DNA of 64,000 nucleotides. Source: Pseudocolwellia sp049933045 (lineage in GTDB: Bacteria > Pseudomonadota > Gammaproteobacteria > Enterobacterales > Alteromonadaceae). Under the pieces are notes generated by a model. That model did not search any database, was not told the DNA's origin, and was given only the letters and a program-made list of their open reading frames with translations. Every line of letters begins with the position of its first letter. Within the stretch, counting starts at the first letter, position 1. The position numbers and the translations under genes were made by a program. Positions 46,112 to 55,393 of the stretch are shown here, piece after piece. The stretch lies in assembly GCF_049933045.1 (NCBI RefSeq), contig NZ_CP187926.1, forward strand, positions 4,092,001-4,156,000, written 5' to 3'.

Positions 46112-46612
46112 ATGAGCAAAGCATACCCAAGAACATTTTCACACATAGGCATTTCAGTTCCTAGTGTAGAAAAAGCCGTAAAATTTTATACAGAAGTACT
46201 AGGCTGGTACTTAATTATGGAACCAACTGAAATTGTAGAAGATGACAGCCCAATCGGCGAAATGTGTACCGATGTGTTTGGAGCTAACTGGGGCAAGTTT
46301 AAAATTGCTCATATGTCGACGGGTGATCGTATTGGCGTTGAGTTATTTGAATTTAAAAACCAAGAAAACCCTGAGAATAACTTCGAATATTGGAAAACAG
46401 GTGTTTTCCACTTTTGTGTACAAGATCCAAACTTAGAAGAGTTAGTTGAAAAGATTGTTGCTGCTGGCGGTAAAAAGAGAATGGCAGAACCACGCTATTA
46501 CTACCCAAATGAAAAACCATACCGTATGATTTACATGGAAGACCCATTTGGTAATATTCTTGAAATATACAGCCATAGCTATGAATTAACTTACGCTGCG
46601 GGCGCTTATTAA
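46112..46612 (+). CDS. VOC family protein (glyoxalase/dioxygenase fold)
   Basis: A 166-residue protein with two beta-alpha-beta-beta-beta units. His in TFSHIGISVP, Glu in GVELFEF, His in GVFHFCVQDP and Glu in GNILEIYSHS form a likely metal site. The motif DPFGNILEI is typical of lactoylglutathione-lyase-like proteins. The substrate cannot be told. It is divergent from a LysR regulator and ends at a bidirectional terminator. Confidence 0.82.
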   Translation: MSKAYPRTFSHIGISVPSVEKAVKFYTEVLGWYLIMEPTEIVEDDSPIGEMCTDVFGANWGKFKIAHMSTGDRIGVELFEFKNQENPENNFEYWKTGVFHFCVQDPNLEELVEKIVAAGGKKRMAEPRYYYPNEKPYRMIYMEDPFGNILEIYSHSYELTYAAGAY

Positions 46613-46645
46613 TTAGCGCTATATGAATAAGCGTTGAATAATTTT

Positions 46646-46690
46646 AAGCCACAAATAATAAAGCCACATCATTTGTGGCTTTATTTCTTT
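46646..46690. terminator. Bidirectional terminator with two alternative stems
   Basis: AAAGCCACA/TGTGGCTTT (46660-46668, 46674-46682) with a TCATT loop. The right arm can alternatively pair with an upstream copy AAGCCACAAAT (46646-46656). The T-rich end follows. It serves the convergent VOC and NTF2-like genes. Confidence 0.78.
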
Positions 46691-46750
46691 AATACTTGGT
46701 AATTACCCAAAGAGATTAATAACAGGTCATTCAAAGTCGTTCATTATTAG

Positions 46751-47287
46751 CTAATGAACTGCGTGAACCATAGAAGATAGTAATAACCAGTCACCTAAGA
46801 ATTTCTTTTTAAACACTAACATCGACCTACCTTTAAATGTAACTTCTGCTTTATCGCTATTAGTAGACTCAAGGTAAAAAGTAAGAACAATAGTTCCTAC
46901 GCCACCTTTTTCAGTAATAGATTCTTGTTCGTATTTTAAAGTACCATCCATTTCAGGGAAGAAGGTTTCATACCAAACTTTTATATTCTCACTGCCTTTA
47001 ATAAGTCCTAAGTCTGGGCTGGCATAAAGACTATCTTCATCATAAAAAGACATCAAAGTTTCAATATCTTTATTATTAAAAGCATTCGCCCAGTCAGCGA
47101 TTGTTGTTTCTAAGGCTTTAACCTCACTGCTTTTTTTGACTTCTTTTACTTCATTAGCCTTATCAGCATCTTTCTTGGTTTTATAGGTTGGTTGCTTTAA
47201 AGCTTCTGCTAATCCAAAAGCCGACGAGATACCCGAAAGTGACATTGTGGTTACAAATAATAATGATAATAAAATTACTTTTTTCAT
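46751..47287 (-). CDS. Exported NTF2-like (SnoaL/DUF4440-type) protein
   Basis: About 178 residues. ATG 47287 is chosen because GGAG lies 8-10 bases upstream and a signal peptide follows directly (MKKVILLSLLFVTTMSL); the longer frame to 47329 lacks support. A charged Lys/Glu-rich linker leads to an NTF2-like domain at about 65-178, with DWANAFNNKDIETLMSFYDE, IKVWYETFFPEM and LLSSMVHAVH. Such domains bind small ligands; some are enzymes. Function is unknown. Confidence 0.75.
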   Translation of the reverse strand: MKKVILLSLLFVTTMSLSGISSAFGLAEALKQPTYKTKKDADKANEVKEVKKSSEVKALETTIADWANAFNNKDIETLMSFYDEDSLYASPDLGLIKGSENIKVWYETFFPEMDGTLKYEQESITEKGGVGTIVLTFYLESTNSDKAEVTFKGRSMLVFKKKFLGDWLLLSSMVHAVH

Positions 47288-47948
47288 GCGTATACTCCAT
47301 AAATAGTAGATTGAGTTCAATGAGATCATTTACATGTGACTCTCAATTTTTTAAACGGCATTAATTCAGAATATCTCATGTGCTTTTGATAAAGCAATAA
47401 CAACGACTTCAATATTAAAAATTGGGAGGAATATAACTGCCTGTTTCCCATTTTACTACAAACGATAAGTCGCTAAATTGTAATATTGAATGTAATCATA
47501 ATTTTTAGCTGGTTTAAGGTTAACAATCACCTCTTAGAATACGATTTTATATCGTTCAGGTTAGTTACTTTAATGAGATTTTTCGACTGTTGAAACCAAT
47601 AACCACTCATTCTCTTAATATTCAAATGTGTTAAAAAACTTATAACCTTTTTGATATAAATCGACCTCCTTTATACCTAAAGACTGCTGTTTTATAAATG
47701 TACCAATAAACATTTTAATTACGCGTACATATCTATATTTATTTACTACTTTCACTTCTTTTTTATCTGTTTTTATTACCCTGTAACTTGCTGTTTTATA
47801 TTGGTTATATTTGCCATTGAAAATATTTTTAATTATCGATAAATAAATATTGCTAAAGTTTAAATTCAGGTATATAAATCGCAAAAAAAATAACCTAATA
47901 AATATACAAATTTAGGTGTTCTAAATTAAGTTTTTTCAGAGAGCAATA
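47288..47948. other. Intergenic region before the M42 peptidase operon
   Basis: About 660 bases, A/T-rich. A leftward frame at 47615-47884 (89 codons, TTG start, basic and aromatic) has no good ribosome site and is not claimed as a gene. Near 47893-47917 a weak stem ACCTAAT...ATTTAGGT resembles the terminator stem at 26591-26618. The promoter of the 47949 operon must lie here. Confidence 0.4.
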
Positions 47949-49046
47949 ATGCCAAAGAACCAAGTAAATTCACTGATTGATAGTTTGCCAGAAGCGTTAG
48001 TTAATTTAATCGCACAATTGATCCGTAGCCCAAGTGTTGTGGGTGCCGAACATTCATTTTTTCGCGTTTTACAGCGAGAGCTAGAAGAGCGAGGCGCTAA
48101 AGTAACTTGGTATCAAGGCATACTTGTTGCTCAAGGTAACGATCCTGAAAGTGTGTTTTTTTCAGCACATATAGATCGTCACGGACTAGTTTGTACTGGT
48201 CCTAATGAGTTTCAATATGCAGCATTTGTATCTGCCAATCGTTCGGGTTTATTAGGTAATTCAGCTGACGAAGAGCTGATGCGTAAAATTGTTAAGCGCT
48301 ATCCTGAGCAAAGTGTTTACGCTTACGAGCCATGGTCAGGTGCTTATCGTGGCGCTGGAAAAGTTAAACATTCGTACATTTGCCCTAAACGTAAAAATCT
48401 GATTTTTGAATTAGACAATTTACAACATTTAGTTGCAGGTACACCGATTGCTTTTACCGACAAATTATCGATAACCGATGAAGCCTTAGTAGGTCAAATC
48501 GATAATGTGTTAACAGCAGCAGTACTTGTTTATATGTTTGAATTAGGTTTTGAAGGCACGGCCTTTTTTACTGCTGAAGAAGAGTGTGGCAATAGCTGGC
48601 AATACTTATTGGAATGGTTTTTACGCTTTGGTGGGCAAACTAACCAATTAGTTGTTGTTGATACGAGCCCATTTCCTGACTTTGAAGCCGCTTCAAAGCA
48701 AGATCTTGTTTTACGTAATTGCGATGCGAATGCGAGTTTCAACCAAGCGTTAACTGAAAAGTTAGCTCGTACTTGTGAAAAGCATAATTACAGCGTTACT
48801 TTTAAAGATGAATACACACAACAAATTAATGTTGAAAGGTTAGCTCAGGATCTTGATGTTTTTTCTCTGGGTTCAACTGAAATGGGTAAAATTATTAACG
48901 GTTCAAACGGAATAGTTGATGGTACAACATTACAAATACCGACCTCTGGATACCATACCATGTCGGAATCGGCGCCAATAAAATCAGTGGCTGCCTTTTT
49001 AGATATTATTATCGACCTTGCTAAATTAGAGAACAGAAATGCATAA
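47949..49046 (+). CDS. M42/M20-type zinc aminopeptidase of the ATP-grasp/C39 operon
   Basis: A 365-residue di-metal peptidase. The five expected metal-site elements are present: SAHIDRHGL, VGQIDNVLTA, FTAEEECGNSW (Glu-Glu), VVVDTSPFPD and SGYHTMSES. It resembles the M42 peptidases that accompany the NAGGN osmolyte system and RimK-like ligases. It overlaps the ATP-grasp gene by 8 bases, and the third gene follows without a gap, so the three proteins are probably made together. A role in trimming or turning over a small peptide made by the ligase is inferred. Confidence 0.82.
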   Translation: MPKNQVNSLIDSLPEALVNLIAQLIRSPSVVGAEHSFFRVLQRELEERGAKVTWYQGILVAQGNDPESVFFSAHIDRHGLVCTGPNEFQYAAFVSANRSGLLGNSADEELMRKIVKRYPEQSVYAYEPWSGAYRGAGKVKHSYICPKRKNLIFELDNLQHLVAGTPIAFTDKLSITDEALVGQIDNVLTAAVLVYMFELGFEGTAFFTAEEECGNSWQYLLEWFLRFGGQTNQLVVVDTSPFPDFEAASKQDLVLRNCDANASFNQALTEKLARTCEKHNYSVTFKDEYTQQINVERLAQDLDVFSLGSTEMGKIINGSNGIVDGTTLQIPTSGYHTMSESAPIKSVAAFLDIIIDLAKLENRNA

Positions 49047-50475
49047 AACCTTAATCATTTGTGATGATATAAATGACGTATCAATTGAAAACTCAACTGG
49101 CGTTATAAGTTTCAAAGATTACTTAGAACAATACCCAAAAAAGGGTGAACCTAAAACTCGCATTATTAACTTATGTGATACCGCTCAGTATTTGAGTAAA
49201 GGTTATTATTGTTCGTTATTGGCTGAAGCTAGACAGCATCAAGCATTGCCAAGTGTTAAAACAATAAACGAACTGCGTGATATTTCTGAAGATCATAGCT
49301 CAATTATTGATAATATTTTATCGTTAACAAAAAATGCTAACGCTACTGAATTCCTGATCTTTTTAGGGTGGACCGAAGATACTCGTATTCAAAAATCAGC
49401 ACGTAAGCTTTTTGATTTATTTCCAGCACCTATATTGAAAGTAACCTTTTCAGATAAAGGTATTGCTGATATTTCACGCTTATCAATTACTGAATTGTCG
49501 GCTGAAGATAAAATCTTATTTTTAAATCAACTTAGCCACTTTACGGGTGCTGTTTGGCGGACTAATAAATCTAAAGCGCAACGTTGGGAAATGGCTATTT
49601 TGGTTAACCCAGATGAAGCTTTTCCGCCGAGTTGTGACCAAGCATTAAAACGCTTTGTTAAAGCGGCTAAAAAGTTTGGTATTAAAGCTGATTTAGTAAC
49701 GACGACTGACGCCGCACAAATTCTAAATTACGATGCGTTATTTATTCGCGAAACGACCGCTATAGATCACCACACTTATAAAATTGCGCGTAAAGCTGAA
49801 TCTGCAGGTTTAGTGGTATTAGACGATCCCGACTCTATTTTAAAATGCTGTAATAAAGTGTTTTTACATGATGCGTTTAATTATCAAAAAGTACCAAGCC
49901 CAAAAACCTCTGTATTTATGCAAGGCGGTGACGAACTGATTGCTAACATTGAAGCAGAGTATAGCTATCCTATCGTATTGAAAATGCCAGAAGGTTCATT
50001 CTCAAACGGTGTTTATAAAGTTGAAAACAAAGAAGAGTTAGTTGAAAAGTTAGCTGAATTATTTGAGCTTTCAGCTTTAGTACTGGTACAAGAATATTTA
50101 TATACAGATTTTGATTGGCGTATTGGTATTTTGAATGGTCGACCTATTTACGCTTGTCGTTATCATATGGCACGTAACCATTGGCAAATTTACAACCACA
50201 CAGCGAGTAAAAAATTCTCGTCAGGTGACTTTGATACGTTACCAACATTTGAAGTGCCAAAAGCCGTATTAGATGCAGCAATAAAGTCAGCTAACCTAGT
50301 CGGTAATGGGTTTTATGGTGTTGACTTAAAACAAAAAGATAAACAAGTTTATGTGATTGAAGTGAATGATAACCCAAGTGTCGATCACGGTATTGAAAAC
50401 GCTTATTTAGGCGACGAACTTTATATGCTGATCATGGCTGAATTTCAACGTCGTTTAGAAGAGAGAGGCCGTTAA
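49039..50475 (+). CDS. RimK-like ATP-grasp ligase with N-terminal RLAN-type domain
   Basis: A 478-residue cytoplasmic ligase. Residues 1-150 fit the RimK-like ATP-grasp N-terminal domain (RLAN). Residues about 185-475 form a RimK-type ATP-grasp: ATP-binding IVLKMPEGSFSNGV, LVQEYLYTDFDWRIGIL, and the metal-binding pair in YVIEVNDNPSVDHG. Such enzymes join a carboxylate to an amine with ATP, often amino acids or peptides. It lies between an M42 peptidase and a GNAT/C39 protease. It is not ribosomal S6 ligase itself because of the large N-terminal domain. The product is unknown. Confidence 0.82.
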   Translation: MHKTLIICDDINDVSIENSTGVISFKDYLEQYPKKGEPKTRIINLCDTAQYLSKGYYCSLLAEARQHQALPSVKTINELRDISEDHSSIIDNILSLTKNANATEFLIFLGWTEDTRIQKSARKLFDLFPAPILKVTFSDKGIADISRLSITELSAEDKILFLNQLSHFTGAVWRTNKSKAQRWEMAILVNPDEAFPPSCDQALKRFVKAAKKFGIKADLVTTTDAAQILNYDALFIRETTAIDHHTYKIARKAESAGLVVLDDPDSILKCCNKVFLHDAFNYQKVPSPKTSVFMQGGDELIANIEAEYSYPIVLKMPEGSFSNGVYKVENKEELVEKLAELFELSALVLVQEYLYTDFDWRIGILNGRPIYACRYHMARNHWQIYNHTASKKFSSGDFDTLPTFEVPKAVLDAAIKSANLVGNGFYGVDLKQKDKQVYVIEVNDNPSVDHGIENAYLGDELYMLIMAEFQRRLEERGR

Positions 50476-51606
50476 TTGAACACACAACCTGATACTGCTA
50501 TTGGGTTTGAAGAAGTGCAATATCGTAAAGCGCAATTATCAGATATAAACGATTTACTTGTTATTGAATCGACGTGTTTCACTTCTGACAAGATTAGCAA
50601 ACGCAGTTTTATTCGCTGGATAAATTCAGACAACGGTATCTTTATTGTCGCGCACCGTAATCAAGAAGTTGTAGGTTACGGTTTGGTTTATTGCCATAAA
50701 GGACGGCGATTAGTTCGCTTATACTCGATGGCCGTTTTACCTGCTGCGCGTAAGCAAGGTATTGCTGAACATTTATTACAACAACTTGAACAAGCAGCTG
50801 CTGCCCAAGGCCGCTTGTTTATGCGTTTAGAGGTTAATAAAAATAATCATAACGCTATTCGTTTATACGAAGCGGCGGGTTATCGCATTTTTGGCGAGTA
50901 TTCAGATTATTACGAAGATCATAGTGATGCGCTGCGTATGCAAAAGAAAGTTTTGCGTGCGAATACGCATCAAATATCTCGTATAACACCTTGGTATGCA
51001 CAAACAACAGCGTTTACCTGCGGTCCTTCAGCTTTGATGATGGCAATGACTTCGTTAGATGACGAAATAGAATTAAGCCAAGTATTAGAGCTGGCTCTGT
51101 GGCGTGAAGCAACCACCATCTTTATGACGTCAGGTCACGGTGGTTGTCATCCTATTGGTTTAGGGCTTGCGGCTAAGCGACGTGGTTTTGAAGCCACGGT
51201 ATATATTAATACTGAAGATGTGTTATTTACCGATGGTGTTCGCACTGAAGATAAAAAGCAGATAATGACAACGGTTGATAATCAATTCAAAGCAGAGGCG
51301 CTTGAGCTTGGTGTTGAAATTAACTATCAAACCGTTGAGCAAGACCAAATATCCCTTTGGCTTGAGCAAGGTTATGCTGTATTAGTATTGATCAGTACTT
51401 ATCGCTTAGATGGTAAAAAATCGCCTCATTGGGTTACAGTAACGCACATTGATGATATGTGTTTATACGTACATGATCCTGATTTAGACGAACATGAGCA
51501 CAATGGTTTTGACTGTCAGCATGTGCCTATCGCACGTGATGATTTTGACAAAATGGCGAGTTTTGGTGCAAGCCGACTTCGTACAGCTGTAGTGATCAAA
51601 AAATAA
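50476..51606 (+). CDS. GNAT acetyltransferase fused to a C39-like cysteine peptidase
   Basis: A 376-residue fusion. Residues about 15-160 are a GNAT N-acetyltransferase with acetyl-CoA motif A PAARKQGIAEHLL and the tail NAIRLYEAAGYR. Residues about 165-376 are a papain-like C39 domain (DUF3335 type), with Cys182 in TCGPSALMM, His318 in PHWVTVTHI and Asp334 in HDPD. The start is TTG, directly after the ATP-grasp stop, supported by GAGAGG 8 bases upstream. The combination fits acetylation plus cleavage or ligation of a small peptide made by the upstream ligase. It is the last gene of the operon. Confidence 0.83.
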   Translation: MNTQPDTAIGFEEVQYRKAQLSDINDLLVIESTCFTSDKISKRSFIRWINSDNGIFIVAHRNQEVVGYGLVYCHKGRRLVRLYSMAVLPAARKQGIAEHLLQQLEQAAAAQGRLFMRLEVNKNNHNAIRLYEAAGYRIFGEYSDYYEDHSDALRMQKKVLRANTHQISRITPWYAQTTAFTCGPSALMMAMTSLDDEIELSQVLELALWREATTIFMTSGHGGCHPIGLGLAAKRRGFEATVYINTEDVLFTDGVRTEDKKQIMTTVDNQFKAEALELGVEINYQTVEQDQISLWLEQGYAVLVLISTYRLDGKKSPHWVTVTHIDDMCLYVHDPDLDEHEHNGFDCQHVPIARDDFDKMASFGASRLRTAVVIKK

Positions 51607-51729
51607 AAACTTAACATAAGATGGCGATTATAATAGGTCGTCATTTTTAATTGTTTCAGTCTATTTCTATTCGGTGCTTATCCATTCAATTTATTCTCAA
51701 TTGATTATAATAAAGGTAGATGCCTTTTA

Positions 51730-52797
51730 ATGAGTGGATGTACTTTTATGAGTATGCTTTTCTTATATGTATTTATCGCTATTGTCGTTTCCTTTATCTG
51801 CTCTGTTTTAGAAGCTGTTTTACTTAGTGTTAATCACGCCTATATTGAAAACCTGACTCGAAAAGGTTCGGCTATCGGTATTATGTTCAGAAAACTAAAA
51901 GACGATGTCGGCAAGCCACTAATTGCTATTTTAACGTTAAACACCATAGCTCATACTATTGGGGCTGCAGGAGCTGGGGCACAAGCTGCGCTAGTATTTG
52001 GTAATACTTATGTTGGTATTTTTTCTGCTGTTTTAACACTATTTATTCTTATCTTTTCTGAAATTATTCCTAAAACAATTGGCGCACATTATTGGCGAGA
52101 ACTCGTGCCTTTTACTGCTCATACATTAAGATTCATGACATGGAGCTTATATCCATTTATTAAATTAGCAGAGCTCGTAACGTCACCCTTTGAGAACAAG
52201 TCGATTGTTACAGGTTTAAGCCGAGATGAGTTTGTAGCTATGGCAGAATTAAGTACAAAAGAAGGGCAGTTAGGCGTACAAGAATCCAACTTACTTAAGA
52301 GTTTAATGCTGCTGAAAGGAGTGAATGTTAAAGATGCGATGACGCCACGTATGGTGATGTTTACGCTTTCTAGCACCTTGTTAGTTGAAGAATACTTTCA
52401 TAAATACGATAAAGTTTACTTTTCTCGAATACCTGTTTACTGCGATGAAATGGAAAATATTATTGGTTATGTACTTCGTAGCGATTTGTTGCTGGCACAA
52501 GCAAGAGGTAATGGTCGTAAGTCTGTATCGAACTATCTTTATTCGATAGTCACAGTCGTTGATTCCATGAGAATAAAACTCGTGTTTCAAAAGTTACTAA
52601 AAGAGCGGTCTCACTTGATGATAGTGGTTAATGAATATGGAAGTGTGCAAGGACTTATCACCTTAGAAGATGTGATTGAAACCATTTTAGGCTTAGAAAT
52701 TGTTGATGAAAAAGATAAAACCGTTGATATGCAGCATAAAGCACGTAAATTATGGAAAAAAAGAGCAAAAGAAAATGCTGTTGATTTAGACACTTAA
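51730..52797 (+). CDS. CNNM/CorC family transporter-like protein with CBS domains
   Basis: A 355-residue membrane protein. A CNNM (DUF21) domain with 3-4 TM helices covers about 1-170 (SFICSVLEAVLLSV, IFSEIIPKTIGA). A CBS pair follows at about 195-315 (VKDAMTPRMVMFTL, EYGSVQGLITLEDVIETILG). There is no C-terminal CorC/HlyC transporter-associated domain. The family is tied to Mg/Co efflux. ATG 51730 has AAAGG upstream; ATG 51751 is possible. Confidence 0.85.
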   Translation: MSGCTFMSMLFLYVFIAIVVSFICSVLEAVLLSVNHAYIENLTRKGSAIGIMFRKLKDDVGKPLIAILTLNTIAHTIGAAGAGAQAALVFGNTYVGIFSAVLTLFILIFSEIIPKTIGAHYWRELVPFTAHTLRFMTWSLYPFIKLAELVTSPFENKSIVTGLSRDEFVAMAELSTKEGQLGVQESNLLKSLMLLKGVNVKDAMTPRMVMFTLSSTLLVEEYFHKYDKVYFSRIPVYCDEMENIIGYVLRSDLLLAQARGNGRKSVSNYLYSIVTVVDSMRIKLVFQKLLKERSHLMIVVNEYGSVQGLITLEDVIETILGLEIVDEKDKTVDMQHKARKLWKKRAKENAVDLDT

Positions 52798-52991
52798 GAT
52801 TAAAGAGGGTTAGCTTAACTATTTTTGTAAGGCGTATTCGTATAGAATTAGCCGTGTAATTATTCCCTAGTTTTTAATTCGTTAAAACTTAGGTAAATTA
52901 TAATAACCTATTTAGGGGTTACTATATTTCCAAACAGTAAAGCTGAACAAGCTTCGCCTTCTTATCTCTTTCTAAAAATGACATAAAACAA

Positions 52992-53861
52992 ATGAATGAA
53001 ACAACAATAGCAACGCATAATGGTAATTTTCATGCAGACGATGTTTTCAGTATCGCAGCACTTAGCAACATTTTTCCTACGTTTAAATTAATACGTACAC
53101 GAGATTTAGAACTTATTGGCAAAGCTGATTTAGTGATAGATGTTGGCGGCGTATATGATGCAGACGCAGGTCGTTTTGATCATCATCAACGTGGTGGCGC
53201 TGGCGCACGTGAAAACGGTATTCCTTATTCTTCATTTGGCTTGATCTGGCAAAAATATGGTTTAGAAATATGTGGTGGTAATCAAGACGTTGCTAACTCA
53301 GTTGATGCAGGTTTAGTGTCAACAATCGATGCTATAGATTGTGGTCATGTTGAAGGTGTTCCTACTGGTATTAGCCTTAGCCAAACCATTTCAATGTTTA
53401 ACCCAACATGGCAAGAAGATAAGCATGTAGATATTTGTTTTGATGAAGCTGTTGTATTTGCATCACATGTTTTAACTCGCTTTATCGCCTCATCAAGTGG
53501 TGGTATTAGTGCTAAAACTATTGTGGCAGAAGCCATTGAAAATGCCGAAGATCCACGTGTTATCGTATTAGAAAAATACATTCCATGGAAAAGAACAGTT
53601 CACGCTTTATCTCAAGAAGCGTTATACATGATCTACCCATCACAATCAGGAGAATGGCGCATTCAAACCGTGCCTGTTGAACCTGGTTCGTTTGAAGACA
53701 GAAAGCCATTACCTGCAGCTTGGGCTGGTTTAGCCGATAAAGAGCTACAAGACGTAACAGGTATCGCCGATGCAATGTTTTGTCATAACGGATTATTTAT
53801 TGCGGGTTCAGAGTCTTTGGAAAGCACAATGAAAATGGCTGCTATGGCACTTGCAGAGTAA
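52992..53861 (+). CDS. MYG1 family DHH-like protein
   Basis: A 289-residue protein with ATHNGNFHADDVFS near the N-terminus, VIDVGGVYD, and FDHHQRGG, the metal-binding pattern of the DHH-related MYG1 family. The eukaryotic member is a 3'-5' RNA exonuclease; the bacterial role is not settled. Length is usual. It is followed by a strong terminator and then the MITE. Confidence 0.9.
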   Translation: MNETTIATHNGNFHADDVFSIAALSNIFPTFKLIRTRDLELIGKADLVIDVGGVYDADAGRFDHHQRGGAGARENGIPYSSFGLIWQKYGLEICGGNQDVANSVDAGLVSTIDAIDCGHVEGVPTGISLSQTISMFNPTWQEDKHVDICFDEAVVFASHVLTRFIASSSGGISAKTIVAEAIENAEDPRVIVLEKYIPWKRTVHALSQEALYMIYPSQSGEWRIQTVPVEPGSFEDRKPLPAAWAGLADKELQDVTGIADAMFCHNGLFIAGSESLESTMKMAAMALAE

Positions 53862-53891
53862 AAGAGCTTTACTTAAAAAAGCATAAATTAC

Positions 53892-53929
53892 AAAAAATGG
53901 GATAACATGATTGTTATCCCATTTTTTTT
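53892..53929 (+). terminator. Rho-independent terminator after the MYG1 gene
   Basis: Perfect 16-bp stem formed by AAAAAATGGGATAACA and its complement, loop TGAT (53908-53911), ending in eight T. Confidence 0.93.
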
Positions 53930-53952
53930 ATGTACTATTCGATAATGGCTTT

Positions 53953-54315
53953 ATACCAAACGGATTAATTTATTGAGCAACTTAGAGCTACATTAGCAAG
54001 CTGAGAACAAGCAAAATTGATTAAACATAGTTATTCTATATTTTTTTAATTTTGTGATGTTATCGGTTTGCTAATGAGCTCCCGAAGGGCGAGAATTTAA
54101 AGGCTCATATGCCGCGTTATTGATTTTGACAAGGTTCCTACATGGATGTAGGACATTAGGGTAACGCAGGAGCAGTTACCGAGAATAACCATTCTCTTCA
54201 ATCAATGCCTCGCCTACATGGATGTAGGTGCTTAGGTTCAGTCTGGAACTATGAACCTGTGCCTCTAAGCCTTTAAATTCTCGCTAAGTGAGCAATAAAT
54301 TAATCCGTTTGGTAT
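53953..54315. mobile_element. MITE-like non-autonomous element, 363 bp
   Basis: The ends are 23-bp perfect inverted repeats (53953-53975, 54293-54315) beginning ATACCAAACGGATTAATT. The match extends imperfectly to about 32 bp. Inside lies a second 17-bp perfect inverted pair, GCGAGAATTTAAAGGCT (54089-54105) with its complement at 54268-54284. There are also two copies of CCTACATGGATGTAGG (54137-54152, 54213-54228), each a short hairpin. No ORF is present. The TA at each end suggests a TA target duplication as in IS630/mariner-type elements. Similar intergenic repeats are common in marine Alteromonadales, to my recollection. Confidence 0.72.
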
Positions 54316-54842
54316 CGGTTCTTTGAGTCTAAAAAACTTCTCAACTCATTTAATGCCGCTACCGAAAAACCTCTGTCATAAAAATAGATAACCTTGCCAT
54401 TTTTATCTAACAGGATGACCCTCGTGTTATTAGGCGTTTCGTTACCTGTATATTCTTGAATTCTTTCACCATCTTCATAAACGGTAACAACACCTTTCCA
54501 TAATTCTTTTGGAATACCTTTACGCATACCGTTATTGATCATAGTACTGAACATACGAGGAAATAAACCTTGAATCGTTGGTATTTCATAAACATCAACT
54601 AGGGTTTCAGTCATATCTAAACCAATTAACCAACGGTCAATGTCGAATTGAGAATCTTGTTTATAACCTACTAATAATAAAGTTAACTTACCCTTAAAAT
54701 CTTCAGGTAGATTGACCTGCTCTTGCTCTAAAGATTCGCCTAACACAGAAGGAAATGTGCTACCTGTAATGTCTTTATTTGAATAAGTTGTACTACAACC
54801 TGTCGCTATAAATATGAAACAAGATAATAGAAAAATACGCAT
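54300..54842 (-). CDS. Lipoprotein with thioredoxin-like (ATP10-like) fold, C-terminus from MITE
   Basis: A 180-residue lipoprotein with lipobox ATGCS at residues 13-17. The mature part has a thioredoxin-like pattern (FKGKLTLLLVGYKQDSQFDI, RVILLDKNGKVIYFYDRGFS) but no redox cysteines, which recalls ATP10 or SCO-like proteins. The last codons (RYQTD and the TAA) lie in the right terminal repeat of the MITE, so the element supplied the present C-terminus and stop. Function unknown. Confidence 0.72.
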   Translation of the reverse strand: MRIFLLSCFIFIATGCSTTYSNKDITGSTFPSVLGESLEQEQVNLPEDFKGKLTLLLVGYKQDSQFDIDRWLIGLDMTETLVDVYEIPTIQGLFPRMFSTMINNGMRKGIPKELWKGVVTVYEDGERIQEYTGNETPNNTRVILLDKNGKVIYFYDRGFSVAALNELRSFLDSKNRYQTD

Positions 54843-55108
54843 TTGAATACTCTCTTTTGAATAATGACTTTGTATTACTTAGGTTATATAAATCAATACG
54901 ATGTAAAAGTAAGTTTAGCTCACAATTTTTTTAATATTCCAACATTTTACCTTTTTATACTGCCAGCATTTCATCTATAAAGTGCTCCAAATCTTAAATA
55001 TATCGATAAAATGATGATTTAATTTAAACCAAAAAGTTTTTTCCAACGTATTGAGCTAATGAAAACAGAAAACACAGTATTTATTTCAATTAATATGAGG
55101 AATTTATT

Positions 55109-55360
55109 ATGTATTTTAAACCAACAATCATAAGTGTAGCTGAAGCAACACATTACTTAGTAGGCGGAACCGATGTTGATGATAATTTTACTGCCTTACC
55201 CGTTTTGGGCGATGTTGTAATATGTAACTCTTTGTCATCGGCAAAGCAATTGTTACGTGATAATGATATGTTAGAAGCTCAGTTAACCTTACAAACTCCT
55301 TACGACGAGATGTGCGGTTTACCAACATCCAAAGTTACGCATGAAACTGTATCATTATAA
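55109..55360 (+). CDS. Small conserved-looking protein, possibly DUF6482-like
   Basis: An 83-residue soluble protein with a clear ribosome site (ATGAGGAA) before ATG. The sequence has beta-rich character and ends with TPYDEMCGLPTS, reminiscent of the small DUF6482 family; I hold that only weakly. It is followed after 33 bases by another small gene in the same direction. No function can be given. Confidence 0.55.
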   Translation: MYFKPTIISVAEATHYLVGGTDVDDNFTALPVLGDVVICNSLSSAKQLLRDNDMLEAQLTLQTPYDEMCGLPTSKVTHETVSL

Positions 55361-55393
55361 AATAGTGCAACTTTAACTAAAGGAAAAGTTAAT

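Noticed and set aside
47615..47884. 89-codon leftward ORF
   Set aside because: TTG start, no ribosome site, A/T-driven composition, no family. It cannot be ruled out, but it is not supported.
47949..51606. Direct call as the NAGGN osmolyte operon
   Set aside because: The acetyltransferase is not fused to the ligase, and the asparagine-synthetase-like gene is lacking, so only a relationship is claimed.
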